DNA from: Ruicaihuangia caeni
GTDB lineage: Bacteria; Actinomycetota; Actinomycetes; Actinomycetales; Microbacteriaceae
Length of the DNA: 64,000 nucleotides
Assembly (NCBI RefSeq): GCF_029952955.1
Contig: NZ_JASATX010000001.1
Span: 868,001 to 932,000, forward strand
Reading direction: 5' to 3'
The notes below the pieces were generated by a model that saw only the letters and a list, made by a program, of their open reading frames with translations, was not told the origin of the DNA and searched no databases. Below, in pieces: positions 20,238-28,764 of the stretch. Positions within the stretch are counted from its first letter, which is position 1. Each line of letters opens with the position of its first letter. The position numbers and the translations under genes are program-made.

Positions 20238-21002
20238 ATGTCAGTTCTCGAAATCAAGGACCTTCACGTCAGCATCGACACCGATCAGGGTGCGAAGCAG
20301 ATCCTCAAGGGCGTCGACCTCACGCTGAACAGCAACGAGATCCACGCCATCATGGGCCCCAACGGCTCCGGCAAGTCGACCCTGGCCTACACGATCGCCG
20401 GTCACCCGCGCTACACCGTCGACAGCGGCACCATCACGCTCGACGGTGAGGACGTGCTCGAGATGAGCGTGGACGAGCGCGCCCGCGCCGGTCTCTTCCT
20501 CGCCATGCAGTACCCGGTCGAAGTGCCAGGGGTGACGGTCGCGAACTTCCTGCGCACCGCGAAGACCGCCATCGACGGGGAAGCCCCGGCGCTGCGGCCG
20601 TGGATCAAGGAGATGCGTGAAGCCATGCAGAACCTGCGCATGGACTCCTCGTTCGCGGAGCGCAACCTCAATGAGGGCTTCTCCGGCGGCGAGAAGAAGC
20701 GTCACGAGATCGTGCAGCTCGAGCTGCTGAAGCCGAAGTTCGCGGTGCTCGACGAGACCGACTCCGGACTCGACGTCGACGCGCTGAAGATCGTCTCCGA
20801 CGGTGTGAACAAGGCGCGCGAAGCGAACGGCCTCGGCATCATGCTGATCACGCACTACACGCGGATCCTTCGCTACATCAAGCCCGACTTCGTGCACGTC
20901 TTCGTCGACGGCCGCATCGCCGAGGAGGGTGGTCCCGAGCTCGCCGAGCGCCTTGAGGAAGAGGGCTATGACCGGTTCCTCAGCGGCAGCGGCGTAAACT
21001 GA
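20238..21002 (+). CDS. sufC: Fe-S cluster assembly ATPase SufC
   Basis: A 254-residue ABC-type ATPase that drives SufBCD. Walker A is GPNGSGKSTL, the signature FSGGEKKRHEI, and Walker B FAVLDETDSGLD, where the ETDSGLD form is diagnostic of SufC. The ATG at 20238 begins SVLEIKDLHVSI; a TTG five codons earlier (20223) next to CAGGA is an alternative. sufT follows after 4 nt. Confidence 0.96.
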   Translation: MSVLEIKDLHVSIDTDQGAKQILKGVDLTLNSNEIHAIMGPNGSGKSTLAYTIAGHPRYTVDSGTITLDGEDVLEMSVDERARAGLFLAMQYPVEVPGVTVANFLRTAKTAIDGEAPALRPWIKEMREAMQNLRMDSSFAERNLNEGFSGGEKKRHEIVQLELLKPKFAVLDETDSGLDVDALKIVSDGVNKAREANGLGIMLITHYTRILRYIKPDFVHVFVDGRIAEEGGPELAERLEEEGYDRFLSGSGVN

Positions 21003-21006
21003 GCCC

Positions 21007-21339
21007 ATGGCAACCTCGGCTCTCGCACCGGCACTCTTCGACCAGGTCGAAGAGGCGCTGAAGGACGTCATGGACCCCGAGCTCGGCGTCAACATCGTCG
21101 ACCTCGGGCTCATCTATGACCTCACGTGGGACGACGAAGCCGACGCGCTGGTCGTCAGCATGACGCTGACGTCGGCCGGATGCCCGCTCACTGATGTGAT
21201 CGAGGAGCAGACCGCGCAGTCGCTCGACGGCGTGGTGGAGCGGTTCCGCATCAATTGGGTGTGGATGCCGCCGTGGGGCCCGGAGCGCATCACCGAAGAC
21301 GGGCGCGACATGATGCGCGCGCTCGGCTTCTCGATCTGA
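21007..21339 (+). CDS. sufT: SufT-like metal-sulfur cluster biosynthetic protein (DUF59/MIP18 family)
   Basis: A 110-residue single-domain DUF59 protein. Family signatures are VMDPELGVNIVDLGLIYDL at the N-terminus and TSAGCPLTDVIEEQ with the conserved reactive Cys. Such proteins help mature or deliver Fe-S clusters in Gram-positive bacteria. It is 4 nt after sufC and 1 nt before the ABC-F gene, so it is the last dedicated suf gene of the transcript. Confidence 0.92.
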   Translation: MATSALAPALFDQVEEALKDVMDPELGVNIVDLGLIYDLTWDDEADALVVSMTLTSAGCPLTDVIEEQTAQSLDGVVERFRINWVWMPPWGPERITEDGRDMMRALGFSI

Positions 21340-21340
21340 C

Positions 21341-22939
21341 GTGCTGGCCGTACAAGGCCTCGAGATCCGCGTCGGCGCCCGCCTATTGATGGAGGGCGTC
21401 GACTTCCGGGTCGATCGCGGCGACAAGATCGGGCTCGTCGGCCGAAATGGTGCCGGCAAGACCACCCTCACCAGAGCCCTCGCGGGCGAGACCCTGCCCA
21501 CCGGGGGAACGATCTCCCGCTCGGGTGAGATCGGCTACTTGCCGCAGGACCCTCGTTCCGGCGATCCCGAACAGCTCGCGCGAACGAGAATCCTCGATGC
21601 CCGCGGGCTCGGCCAGATCGTGCTCGGCATGCAGAGGGCGACCGAGGAGATGGCCAGCGACGATGCCTCGATCGCGGATGCCGCGATGCACCGCTATGGA
21701 CGGCTCACCGACCGCTTCCTCGCCCTCGGCGGGTACGCCGCTGAGGCCGAAGCCGCCTCGATCGCGAGCAACCTCAACCTGCCCGACCGTATTCTCGATC
21801 AGCCCCTGAAGACGCTCTCGGGCGGGCAGCGCCGACGGATCGAGCTCGCCCGCATCCTGTTCTCGGATGCGAGCACGATGATCCTCGACGAGCCGACCAA
21901 CCACCTCGATGCGGACTCGGTCGTGTGGCTCCGGGAGTTCCTCAAGGGATACTCGGGCGGGTTCATCGTCATCAGCCACGACATCGAGCTCGTCGGCGAG
22001 ACGGTCAACAAGGTCTTCTACCTCGACGCGAACCGCCAGGTCATCGACATCTACAACATGGGGTGGAAGCACTACCTCCGCCAGCGCGAAGCCGATGAGG
22101 AACGGCGCAAGAAGGAGCGGCTCAACGCCGAGAAGAAGGCGACCGCGCTGCAACTGCAGGCGGCGCGCTTCGGTGCCAAGGCGACCAAGGCCGCCGCAGC
22201 CCACCAGATGGTGGCTCGCGCGGAGAAGCTGCTCGCCGGCCTCGAAGCGGTGCGGGCCGTCGACCGCGTGGCCAAGCTGCGCTTCCCCGAACCGGCCGCG
22301 TGCGGCCGAACGCCGCTCCAGGCGAAGAATCTGAGCAAGAGCTACGGCTCGCTCGAGATCTTCACTGCCGTCGACCTCGCGATCGACCGCGGGTCGAAGG
22401 TGGTCGTGCTCGGGCTGAACGGCGCAGGCAAGACCACCCTGTTGCGAATGCTGGCCGGTGTGGACGAGCCCGACACGGGGGTGATCGAGCCCGGCCACGG
22501 CCTGCGCATCGGGTACTACGCGCAAGAGCACGAGACGATCGACGTGAAGCGCACGGTGCTGCAGAACATGGTCTCCGCGTCTCCTCAGCTCACCGAGACA
22601 GAAGCGCGGCGCGTGCTCGGATCGTTCCTCTTCACCGGCGACGATGTGCTCAAGCCGGCCGGGGTGCTCTCCGGCGGCGAGAAGACCCGTCTCGCCCTCG
22701 CGATGATCGTGGTCTCGGGCGCGAATGTATTGCTGCTCGACGAGCCGACGAACAACCTCGACCCGGCCAGCCGCGAAGAGATCCTCGGGGCGCTCGCGGG
22801 CTACACCGGCGCGGTGGTGCTCGTCTCCCACGACGCGGGCGCCGTGGAGGCACTGAACCCAGAGCGGGTGCTCATCCTGCCGGACGGCGTCGAGGACCAC
22901 TGGAACAAGGACTACGCCGAGCTCGTCGAACTTGCCTGA
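21341..22939 (+). CDS. ABC-F family ATP-binding protein
   Basis: A 532-residue soluble protein with two ABC ATPase domains and no membrane segment, as in ABC-F ribosome-associated translation factors. Domain 1 has GRNGAGKTTLT, LSGGQRRRIELARI and ILDEPTNHLD; domain 2 has GLNGAGKTTLL, LSGGEKTRLALAMI and LLDEPTNNLD. The basic, Ala-rich linker between them (around residues 250-300) is the P-site tRNA-interaction motif in the family. It starts with GTG 1 nt after sufT and so is co-transcribed with suf. Whether it is a housekeeping factor or an antibiotic-protection type cannot be told here. Confidence 0.92.
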   Translation: MLAVQGLEIRVGARLLMEGVDFRVDRGDKIGLVGRNGAGKTTLTRALAGETLPTGGTISRSGEIGYLPQDPRSGDPEQLARTRILDARGLGQIVLGMQRATEEMASDDASIADAAMHRYGRLTDRFLALGGYAAEAEAASIASNLNLPDRILDQPLKTLSGGQRRRIELARILFSDASTMILDEPTNHLDADSVVWLREFLKGYSGGFIVISHDIELVGETVNKVFYLDANRQVIDIYNMGWKHYLRQREADEERRKKERLNAEKKATALQLQAARFGAKATKAAAAHQMVARAEKLLAGLEAVRAVDRVAKLRFPEPAACGRTPLQAKNLSKSYGSLEIFTAVDLAIDRGSKVVVLGLNGAGKTTLLRMLAGVDEPDTGVIEPGHGLRIGYYAQEHETIDVKRTVLQNMVSASPQLTETEARRVLGSFLFTGDDVLKPAGVLSGGEKTRLALAMIVVSGANVLLLDEPTNNLDPASREEILGALAGYTGAVVLVSHDAGAVEALNPERVLILPDGVEDHWNKDYAELVELA

Positions 22940-23042
22940 CGCCGTTCAGTGCCGACGGAGACGTCGTGCAACCCGTGCGCGGCGACGTGCCGCTGGGCGG
23001 GGCTGGTGCTGGGCTGCCGGCTGCGACCTCGGATGCCGCCGG

Positions 23043-23888
23043 TCAGCGGTGCGAATCGATGAGCGCGTCCTCGATCTCGGCGTCGCTCGGGCCCTTGGCC
23101 TTGCGCCGCTCGCTGCGGCGCTCCTCCTGCATGCGGACCTTCGGGTCGTCGGCGTTCCGGATGCGGTACTCGGTGCGCACCGCCCAGCCGAGCCCGATGA
23201 AGCCCATCACGGCGAAGGCGATCCACTGCAGCGCGTATGAGAGGTGGGGGCCCTCGTCCTCTGGCGGTTTCGGCGTCGCCAGGGGAGCCGACTCTGCGGG
23301 GGCAGGGCTCTCGCTCGCGAGCAAGCCGTAGGCGTTCGTGTACGTCGGCTCACCGACCTTCTCCTCGACCGTGGGAAGGTGCACAGTAGCGAGCTGACCC
23401 TCGGGCGCGCTGCGTCCGGGAAGGGTGGGCTCACCGGGCTTGAGCCGGGCGACGACGGTGACGTCTCCGGCGGGCGGGGCGGGCACGGCATCCGGCGCGT
23501 CCTGCTCACTGCCGGTCGGAACCCATCCGCGGTCGACCACGAAGACCGCCCCGGCGTCGGTCTTGAACGGGACGACCACCGCGAAGCCCGGCTGGCCGTT
23601 CATGGGGCGGTTCCTCACCAGCAACTGCTCGTCGGCGAGGTAGCGCCCGTGAAGCTCCACGGGTGTCCACTTGAGGTCGTCGTGCCAGTCATCGAGCGTC
23701 GGCAGCACCTCATCTATCGGCTGCACGTCGCGATCCCAGTTCTGGGCGACGCGCTCGTTCTCGGCGCGCACCTCGTCGAGCCGAGCCCACTGCCAACGGC
23801 TCAACAGCACGCAGGCGATCGCGAAGAGCACGGCCACGCCGAGGTACCCGGCCCAGCGGCGATTCATGACGAAACGAAGCCGGTTCAC
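23043..23888 (-). CDS. SURF1-family cytochrome oxidase assembly protein
   Basis: A 281-residue membrane protein with one helix near each end (about residues 12-29 and 216-236) and a large periplasmic domain between, the SURF1 topology. Conserved segments are LSRWQWARLDE after helix 1, LLVRNRPMNGQPGFAVVVPF, and VFVVDRGWVPTGSE. SURF1 aids heme A insertion into aa3 oxidase, which fits ctaA and ctaB in the same window. Its ATG overlaps the stop of the preceding small gene by 4 nt. It is convergent with the ABC-F gene. Confidence 0.93.
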   Translation of the reverse strand: MNRLRFVMNRRWAGYLGVAVLFAIACVLLSRWQWARLDEVRAENERVAQNWDRDVQPIDEVLPTLDDWHDDLKWTPVELHGRYLADEQLLVRNRPMNGQPGFAVVVPFKTDAGAVFVVDRGWVPTGSEQDAPDAVPAPPAGDVTVVARLKPGEPTLPGRSAPEGQLATVHLPTVEEKVGEPTYTNAYGLLASESPAPAESAPLATPKPPEDEGPHLSYALQWIAFAVMGFIGLGWAVRTEYRIRNADDPKVRMQEERRSERRKAKGPSDAEIEDALIDSHR

Positions 23889-24130
23889 GCAGGCGTCTCC
23901 TCAGGAAGCCGCTCGAGCGGCTCATCGATCGGGGTGACGACGACCGGGAACGCACGTGCGGCGAGGTAGTCGCGCAACCAATCCCGATGGTCGTCGCAGG
24001 CGAGCCAGATCTTCACCCGGCTCTCAGGATGAATGCGTGGGTTGCGCCAATTGATGCACCACGCAGCGGCCGCACCGCAACCCGCGCGTGAGCAGACGCG
24101 GCCCGCCGGGCCGCCCCCGAGTCCGATCAC
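23885..24130 (-). CDS. small conserved Cys-rich protein coupled to SURF1
   Basis: An 81-residue soluble protein of unknown function. It has four Cys and a Cys-Asp-Asp-His group: VCSRAGCG, WCINWRN, and LACDDHRDWLRDYL. This spacing suggests a metal or heme site. Similar small actinobacterial proteins next to SURF1 are sometimes labelled 'acetone carboxylase' in databases, which the size makes implausible. The GTG start overlaps the DUF3099 stop (GTGA) and the stop overlaps the SURF1 start (ATGA), so all three are translated together. A role in oxidase assembly is an inference from context only. Confidence 0.75.
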   Translation of the reverse strand: MIGLGGGPAGRVCSRAGCGAAAAWCINWRNPRIHPESRVKIWLACDDHRDWLRDYLAARAFPVVVTPIDEPLERLPEETPA

Positions 24131-24477
24131 GATCGATCGCCCTCACCAGAAGCGCCCTGCTGACCTTGCGGACCTTGCTGACGTTGCTGTTCCTGCTGAT
24201 CGGCGGTGAACCACCGGCCGTCGTCATGACGCACGAGTCCTCCAGGACGTTCGACAGCGCCTGGAGCCGTGCGCTGCACATTGGCGATCACGACGGCGAC
24301 GTAGGGCAGCACGACCGCTCCGACCGCCGGTACGAGGATCCACCAGCCCGGGGTGAAGAAGCACGCGATCACGCACGCGAGCCTGACGCCCATCGCAATG
24401 CCGTACTTGAGCATGCGGATGCCGCGCTCCTCGTCGGGGGAGAGCGGAAGCGTCGTGATCGCGGTGCGGTGCTTCAT
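24127..24477 (-). CDS. DUF3099 family membrane protein
   Basis: A 116-residue protein matching DUF3099: a short N-terminal arm with LSPDEERGIRMLKYGIAMGVRLACVIACFF, two hydrophobic helices (about residues 26-43 and 46-66), then a cytoplasmic tail. The tail contains a Gln-rich stretch at about residues 93-107. Function is unknown in the family. It is first in a three-gene coupled set with the Cys-rich protein and SURF1, and divergent from fabG. Confidence 0.85.
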   Translation of the reverse strand: MKHRTAITTLPLSPDEERGIRMLKYGIAMGVRLACVIACFFTPGWWILVPAVGAVVLPYVAVVIANVQRTAPGAVERPGGLVRHDDGRWFTADQQEQQRQQGPQGQQGASGEGDRS

Positions 24478-24622
24478 CGGGGGATGTGATCCATGGTCTG
24501 CTCCAAGGGTACGCCGCCGCGCTGCGTGCAGACCCCTTGTTGTTTGAGCGAGATCGCCGGGACCTCGCGCTCGGCGCTCTTGGCTGAACCGAGAGAAGGG
24601 AGGGCACCGCTTGGCGCGACGA

Positions 24623-24628
24623 TAGGCT
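24623..24628 (+). promoter_or_regulatory. -10 element of fabG, probably leaderless
   Basis: TAGGCT is followed by 7 nt and then the fabG ATG, with no Shine-Dalgarno between. Transcription would start at or within a base of the start codon. Confidence 0.55.
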
Positions 24629-24635
24629 CGAATCC

Positions 24636-25349
24636 ATGACGACGACTCCTCGCACCGTGCTCATCACCGGCGGCAACCGCGGTATCGGCTTCGCGATCGC
24701 CGAGGCGTTCCTCGCGGAGGGCCACCGCGTCGCGGTGACCGCGCGCTCTGGTGAGGGCCCCGAGGGGAGCCTCACTGTGCGTGCCGATGTGACGGATGCC
24801 GCGTCGATCGACGCCGCGTTCACCGAGGTCGAGCAGAAGTTCGGACCGGTCGAGGTCGTCGTAGCCAACGCGGGTGTGACGCGCGACACGCTCCTGCTGC
24901 GCATGAGCGAGGACGACTTCACCGATGTGGTCGACACCAATCTGAGCGGCGCCTTCCGCGTGGTCAAGCGTGCCGCCAAGGGCATGCTGAAGGCGAAGTT
25001 CGGCCGGGTCGTGCTCGTGTCGAGCGTGGTGGGCCTGTACGGCTCAGCAGGCCAGATCAACTACTCGGCGTCGAAGAGCGGGCTCATCGGCATCGCACGC
25101 TCGCTGACTCGCGAACTGGGCTCCCGCGGGATCACCGCGAATGTCGTCGCGCCGGGGTTCATCGAGACAGAGATGACCGCGGTGCTCCCGGAGGCGACGC
25201 AGGCCGAGTACAAGCGCAACATCCCCGCCGGCCGATTCGCCCGGCCGGAAGAGGTCGCGAAGGCCATCACCTGGCTGGCGAGCGACGACGCGGCGTACAT
25301 CTCGGGTGCCGTCATTCCGGTCGACGGTGGCCTCGGCATGGGGCACTGA
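24636..25349 (+). CDS. fabG: 3-oxoacyl-ACP reductase / short-chain dehydrogenase
   Basis: A 237-residue classical SDR. It has the cofactor motif TGGNRGIGFAIAEAF at the N-terminus, NAG (VVANAGVT), catalytic Ser in LVSSVVGLYG, and YSASK with the catalytic Tyr and Lys. The C-terminal segment GFIETEMTAVLPE and SGAVIPVDGGLGMGH match FabG, which reduces 3-oxoacyl-ACP in fatty-acid elongation. With no fab neighbours here, it could be a FabG paralogue acting on another substrate. Its probable promoter makes the mRNA leaderless. It is convergent with serB. Confidence 0.88.
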   Translation: MTTTPRTVLITGGNRGIGFAIAEAFLAEGHRVAVTARSGEGPEGSLTVRADVTDAASIDAAFTEVEQKFGPVEVVVANAGVTRDTLLLRMSEDDFTDVVDTNLSGAFRVVKRAAKGMLKAKFGRVVLVSSVVGLYGSAGQINYSASKSGLIGIARSLTRELGSRGITANVVAPGFIETEMTAVLPEATQAEYKRNIPAGRFARPEEVAKAITWLASDDAAYISGAVIPVDGGLGMGH

Positions 25350-25467
25350 GCGACCCCCGAACCTCCACGAAGCGCCGGCGCGTCTGATCAGCAGGCCGGC
25401 CGTGAGCATCGGCTCGACGAGGCCGTTCCAAGACGACCGCGGGCCTGCACAGCGCTGGGGAAGCGCG

Positions 25468-26112
25468 TCAGCGCAAGCCGAGGAGCGGCAGCACCTGGCC
25501 GAGGTCTCGCTGATCGAGTGAGACCGCTGCTGCCCGCCGCACGGGCTCCTTGGCGTCGAAGGCGACCGACAGCCCGGCGATGGCCATCATCTTCAGATCG
25601 TTGGCACCGTCGCCGATCGCGACCGTGCGCGACATCGGCACGCCGAGCTCGCCCGCCCAGCGGCGCAGCGCTTCCGCCTTCGCTTCCGCATCGATGATCG
25701 GCCCGTCGACCTCGCCAGTGAGCCGGTCATCGAGCACCGCCAACCGGTTCGCCGACCAGTTCCACAACGAGAGCTCCTCGGCGATCGGGTCGAGCACCTC
25801 GTGGAACCCGCCCGATACGACGCCGACGCGACCCCCGGCGGAGTGCACGCCCTCGATGAGCCGCTCGGCACCGTTGGTCACGGTGACGCGCTGCCGGGCA
25901 CGCTCGAACACGCCGGTGCTGAGCCCGGTGAGCGTCGCGACCCGCGCCCGAAGACTGGCGGCGAAATCGAGCTCGCCGTTCATGGCGCGCTCGGTGATGT
26001 CGGCGACCTCATCCAGCGAACCCGCCTCTTCCGCGAGCAGTTCGATCACCTCGTTCTCGATGAGCGTCGAATCGACATCGAGCACGACGAGGAACCGGGC
26101 GGGTCGCGCCAT
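25468..26112 (-). CDS. serB: phosphoserine phosphatase
   Basis: A HAD-superfamily phosphatase of 214 residues from this ATG; a GTG six codons earlier (26130) is equally possible, and neither has a clear Shine-Dalgarno. Motif I is LDVDSTLIENEV (nucleophile and acid Asp), motif II lies in GVVSGGFHEVLDP, and motif III is IGDGANDLKMM. These match SerB, which releases serine from phosphoserine. The ACT domain found in longer SerB proteins is absent, as in the short actinobacterial form. Confidence 0.92.
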   Translation of the reverse strand: MARPARFLVVLDVDSTLIENEVIELLAEEAGSLDEVADITERAMNGELDFAASLRARVATLTGLSTGVFERARQRVTVTNGAERLIEGVHSAGGRVGVVSGGFHEVLDPIAEELSLWNWSANRLAVLDDRLTGEVDGPIIDAEAKAEALRRWAGELGVPMSRTVAIGDGANDLKMMAIAGLSVAFDAKEPVRRAAAVSLDQRDLGQVLPLLGLR

Positions 26113-26189
26113 TCGGGAGGGGCCTTTCACTTGTGGTCAGGATGCCGCGGGTCGCCCCGGCATCCGCCCGCACTCGACCGCGGAGCGGC

Positions 26190-27428
26190 TCAACCGACGA
26201 GCGAGCCTTTGCCCACCACGGTGATTCCCGACTCCGTGACGGTGAATCCGCGTGCGCGATCCGCGGCGGTGTCGAAGCCGATCTCGGCACCGGGCGCGAC
26301 GACGACCTCTTTGTCAAGGATAGCGTTGCGCACTCTGGCCCCCGCGCCGACCTCGACCCGTTCGAACAGCACTGAATCAGCGACCTCGGTGCCCGAGTCC
26401 AGCGACACCCAGGGGCCGAGCACGCTGCGTTTGATCGATGCGCCCGACACCACGCATCCTTGCGACACCAGGGAGTCGATCGCTGTTCCGGCGACTCCTG
26501 AAGCATCGCGCACGAGCTTCGCCGGGGGAGCATTGAGCTGCTGGTTATGAATCGGCCAGGCACGGTTGTAGAGGTTGAACACTGGGAGCTTCGACACGAG
26601 ATCCTGGTGCGCTTCGAAGAAGGACTCGATCGTGCCGACATCGCGCCAGTAGGAGCGGTCCCGGTCGGTCGATCCTGGCACCTCGTTGTTCCTGAAGTCG
26701 TACACAGCGGCGTCACCGCGCGAGACGAAATCGGGAACGATGTCGCCGCCCATGTCGTGCCCCGAGCCCGGCCTCGCGCCGTCGCGTGTGACAGCGTCGA
26801 TCAGCACGTCGGCGTCGAAGACATAGTTGCCCATCGAGGCGAGGATCTCGTCGGGCGAGTCTGGAAGACCGGCGGCATCCCTCGGCTTCTCGAGGAAGCG
26901 GGCGATCCGGCCCGGGTCGTCGGGCTCCGCCTCGATGACGCCGAACTGGTCTGCGAAGCCGATCGGCTGTCGGATGGCCGCGACGGTCACGCCCGCGCCG
27001 CTATCGATATGCGCGTCGACCATCTGTGCGAAGTCCATGCGGTAGACGTGGTCGGCGCCGACGACGACGACGATGTCCGGTCGTTCGTCGCGGATGAGGT
27101 TGAGGCTCTGGAAGATGGCGTCGGCAGAGCCTGAGAACCAGCGCTTCCCCAGCCGCTGCTGAGCAGGGACCGATGCGATGTACGAATTCAGCACACCGCT
27201 CAACCGCCACACCTGCGATACATGACGGTCGAGGCTGTGCGACTTGTACTGGGTGAGCACGACGATCTGCAGCAGCCCTGAGTTGATGAGGTTCGAGAGC
27301 GCGAAATCGATCAGCCGATAGCTGCCCGCGAAGGGCACGGCCGGCTTCGCGCGGTCGGCGGTCAGTGGCATCAGCCGTTTGCCCTCGCCCCCGGCGAGGA
27401 CGATGCCGAACACCTTGGGCGCCCCCAT
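26190..27428 (-). CDS. glgC: glucose-1-phosphate adenylyltransferase
   Basis: A 412-residue ADP-glucose pyrophosphorylase, the committed step toward glycogen and maltose-1-phosphate. The N-terminal nucleotidyltransferase domain has [32 protein letters not shown] and [15 protein letters not shown]. The C-terminal part is a left-handed beta-helix ([18 protein letters not shown] and following repeats). The start at 27428 ([10 protein letters not shown]) is fixed by similarity and by a TACTGT element 6 nt upstream, which implies a leaderless mRNA. It is divergent from glgA across a 45-bp spacer. Confidence 0.96.
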   Translation of the reverse strand: MGAPKVFGIVLAGGEGKRLMPLTADRAKPAVPFAGSYRLIDFALSNLINSGLLQIVVLTQYKSHSLDRHVSQVWRLSGVLNSYIASVPAQQRLGKRWFSGSADAIFQSLNLIRDERPDIVVVVGADHVYRMDFAQMVDAHIDSGAGVTVAAIRQPIGFADQFGVIEAEPDDPGRIARFLEKPRDAAGLPDSPDEILASMGNYVFDADVLIDAVTRDGARPGSGHDMGGDIVPDFVSRGDAAVYDFRNNEVPGSTDRDRSYWRDVGTIESFFEAHQDLVSKLPVFNLYNRAWPIHNQQLNAPPAKLVRDASGVAGTAIDSLVSQGCVVSGASIKRSVLGPWVSLDSGTEVADSVLFERVEVGAGARVRNAILDKEVVVAPGAEIGFDTAADRARGFTVTESGITVVGKGSLVG

Positions 27429-27434
27429 GCGCCC

Positions 27435-27467
27435 ACAGTAGGCCCGAGCGTGCCGGCGGACTAGGTT
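27435..27467. promoter_or_regulatory. interlocked divergent glgC/glgA promoters
   Basis: The minus-strand -10 TACTGT (27440-27435) lies 6 nt before the glgC ATG. The plus-strand -10 TAGGTT (27462-27467) lies 6 nt before the glgA ATG. In the 45-bp spacer each -35 zone would overlap the other promoter's -10, so polymerase binding should be mutually exclusive. Neither gene has a Shine-Dalgarno. Confidence 0.55.
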
Positions 27468-27473
27468 CTGGCT

Positions 27474-28679
27474 ATGCGCGTAGAAGTGTTCACCCGCGAG
27501 TTCCCGCCCGAGATCTACGGCGGCGCGGGCGTGCATGTGGACGAACTGGTGCGGGCGCTCCGCAACGGGGCCCCGAGCGGGTTCGAGGTCGGGGTCCGAT
27601 GCTTCGGCGCGGAGCGCCACGCTGAGGATGTCCGCGCGTACGCAGCACCGGCGGAGCTCTCGCAGTCCAACCCGGCCCTGCGCACGCTCGGAGTCGACCT
27701 GCTGATGGCCCAGGATGCCGGCGGCGCCGATCTGGTGCACTCGCACACCTGGTACGCGAACGGGGCCGGACACCTCGCGAAGCTGCTGCACGGTGTGCCG
27801 CATGTGATGACCGCCCACAGTCTTGAACCGCTTCGACCGTGGAAGGCCGAGCAGCTCGGGGGAGGCTATCGAGTCTCGAGCTGGATCGAACGCGCTGCCA
27901 TCGAGTCGGCAGACGCTGTGATCGCAGTGAGCCACGGCATGCGTCGCGACCTCCTCGGCTCCTACCCTGCGATCGCGGAGGACCGCGTGCACGTGGTGCA
28001 CAACGGCATCGATACCGATCGGTGGAGGCCCGTCGACGACCCAGACCTCGTGCGGAGTCTCGGTGTCGACCCTCAGCGCCCGAGCGTCGTGTTCGTGGGC
28101 CGCATCACGCGGCAGAAGGGTCTTCCCCATCTGCTTCGCGCCGCCCGCAACCTGCCCGCCGACGTGCAGCTCGTGCTCTGCGCCGGGGCCCCTGACACAC
28201 CAGAACTGCTCGAGGAGGTCAAGCGCGAGGTGCAGGAACTCGAGGCATCGCGAGGCGGCGTCGTGTGGCACGAACGGCTGCTGGCACAGCGTGAGCTCGC
28301 CGCGCTGCTCACGGCGGCCACGGTGTTCGTGTGCCCCTCGCTGTACGAGCCTCTCGGCATCGTGAACCTCGAGGCCATGGCCTGCGGCGCAGCGGTCGTG
28401 GCGACGGCCACCGGCGGCATCCCAGAGGTTGTGGATGATGGCGTCACCGGGCGCCTCGTGCCCGTGGAGCAGCTCGATGACGGCACCGGAACACCGCTCG
28501 ACCCCGAGCGCTTCGAGCGCGACCTCGCTGACGCCCTCAACGAGGTCGTCGACGATCCCGAGGCAGCTGCGCGCATGGGCCGCGCAGGCCGGGCGAGAGC
28601 CGAGGCGGAGTTCGGCTGGGACCGGATCGCCGACCGAACGCTTGGGGTGTACCGCTCGCTCATGGGCGGAACCGACTGA
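27474..28679 (+). CDS. glgA: actinobacterial GT4 glycogen/maltose-1-phosphate synthase
   Basis: A 401-residue GT-B glycosyltransferase. Landmarks are the N-terminal [74 protein letters not shown], and the [14 protein letters not shown] acidic motif. This is the GT4 'GlgA' of actinobacteria (the mycobacterial homologue is GlgM, which makes maltose 1-phosphate from ADP-glucose and glucose 1-phosphate), not the GT5 GlgA of E. coli. Pairing with glgC and the nearby treS fits an alpha-glucan/trehalose network. The probable mRNA is leaderless. Confidence 0.92.
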   Translation: MRVEVFTREFPPEIYGGAGVHVDELVRALRNGAPSGFEVGVRCFGAERHAEDVRAYAAPAELSQSNPALRTLGVDLLMAQDAGGADLVHSHTWYANGAGHLAKLLHGVPHVMTAHSLEPLRPWKAEQLGGGYRVSSWIERAAIESADAVIAVSHGMRRDLLGSYPAIAEDRVHVVHNGIDTDRWRPVDDPDLVRSLGVDPQRPSVVFVGRITRQKGLPHLLRAARNLPADVQLVLCAGAPDTPELLEEVKREVQELEASRGGVVWHERLLAQRELAALLTAATVFVCPSLYEPLGIVNLEAMACGAAVVATATGGIPEVVDDGVTGRLVPVEQLDDGTGTPLDPERFERDLADALNEVVDDPEAAARMGRAGRARAEAEFGWDRIADRTLGVYRSLMGGTD

Positions 28680-28764
28680 ACGGACAGGACGGCCGCGCCC
28701 CGTGACGATCGCGGGTCCGTCGTTCCGGCCCTGCTCGCCTGGCGCACCCTAAGCTTGAGGCACC

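Noticed and set aside
24127-24130. Cys-rich 81-residue gene as an artefactual 'acetone carboxylase' subunit
   Set aside because: Acetone carboxylase subunits are far larger; the small family is of unknown function.
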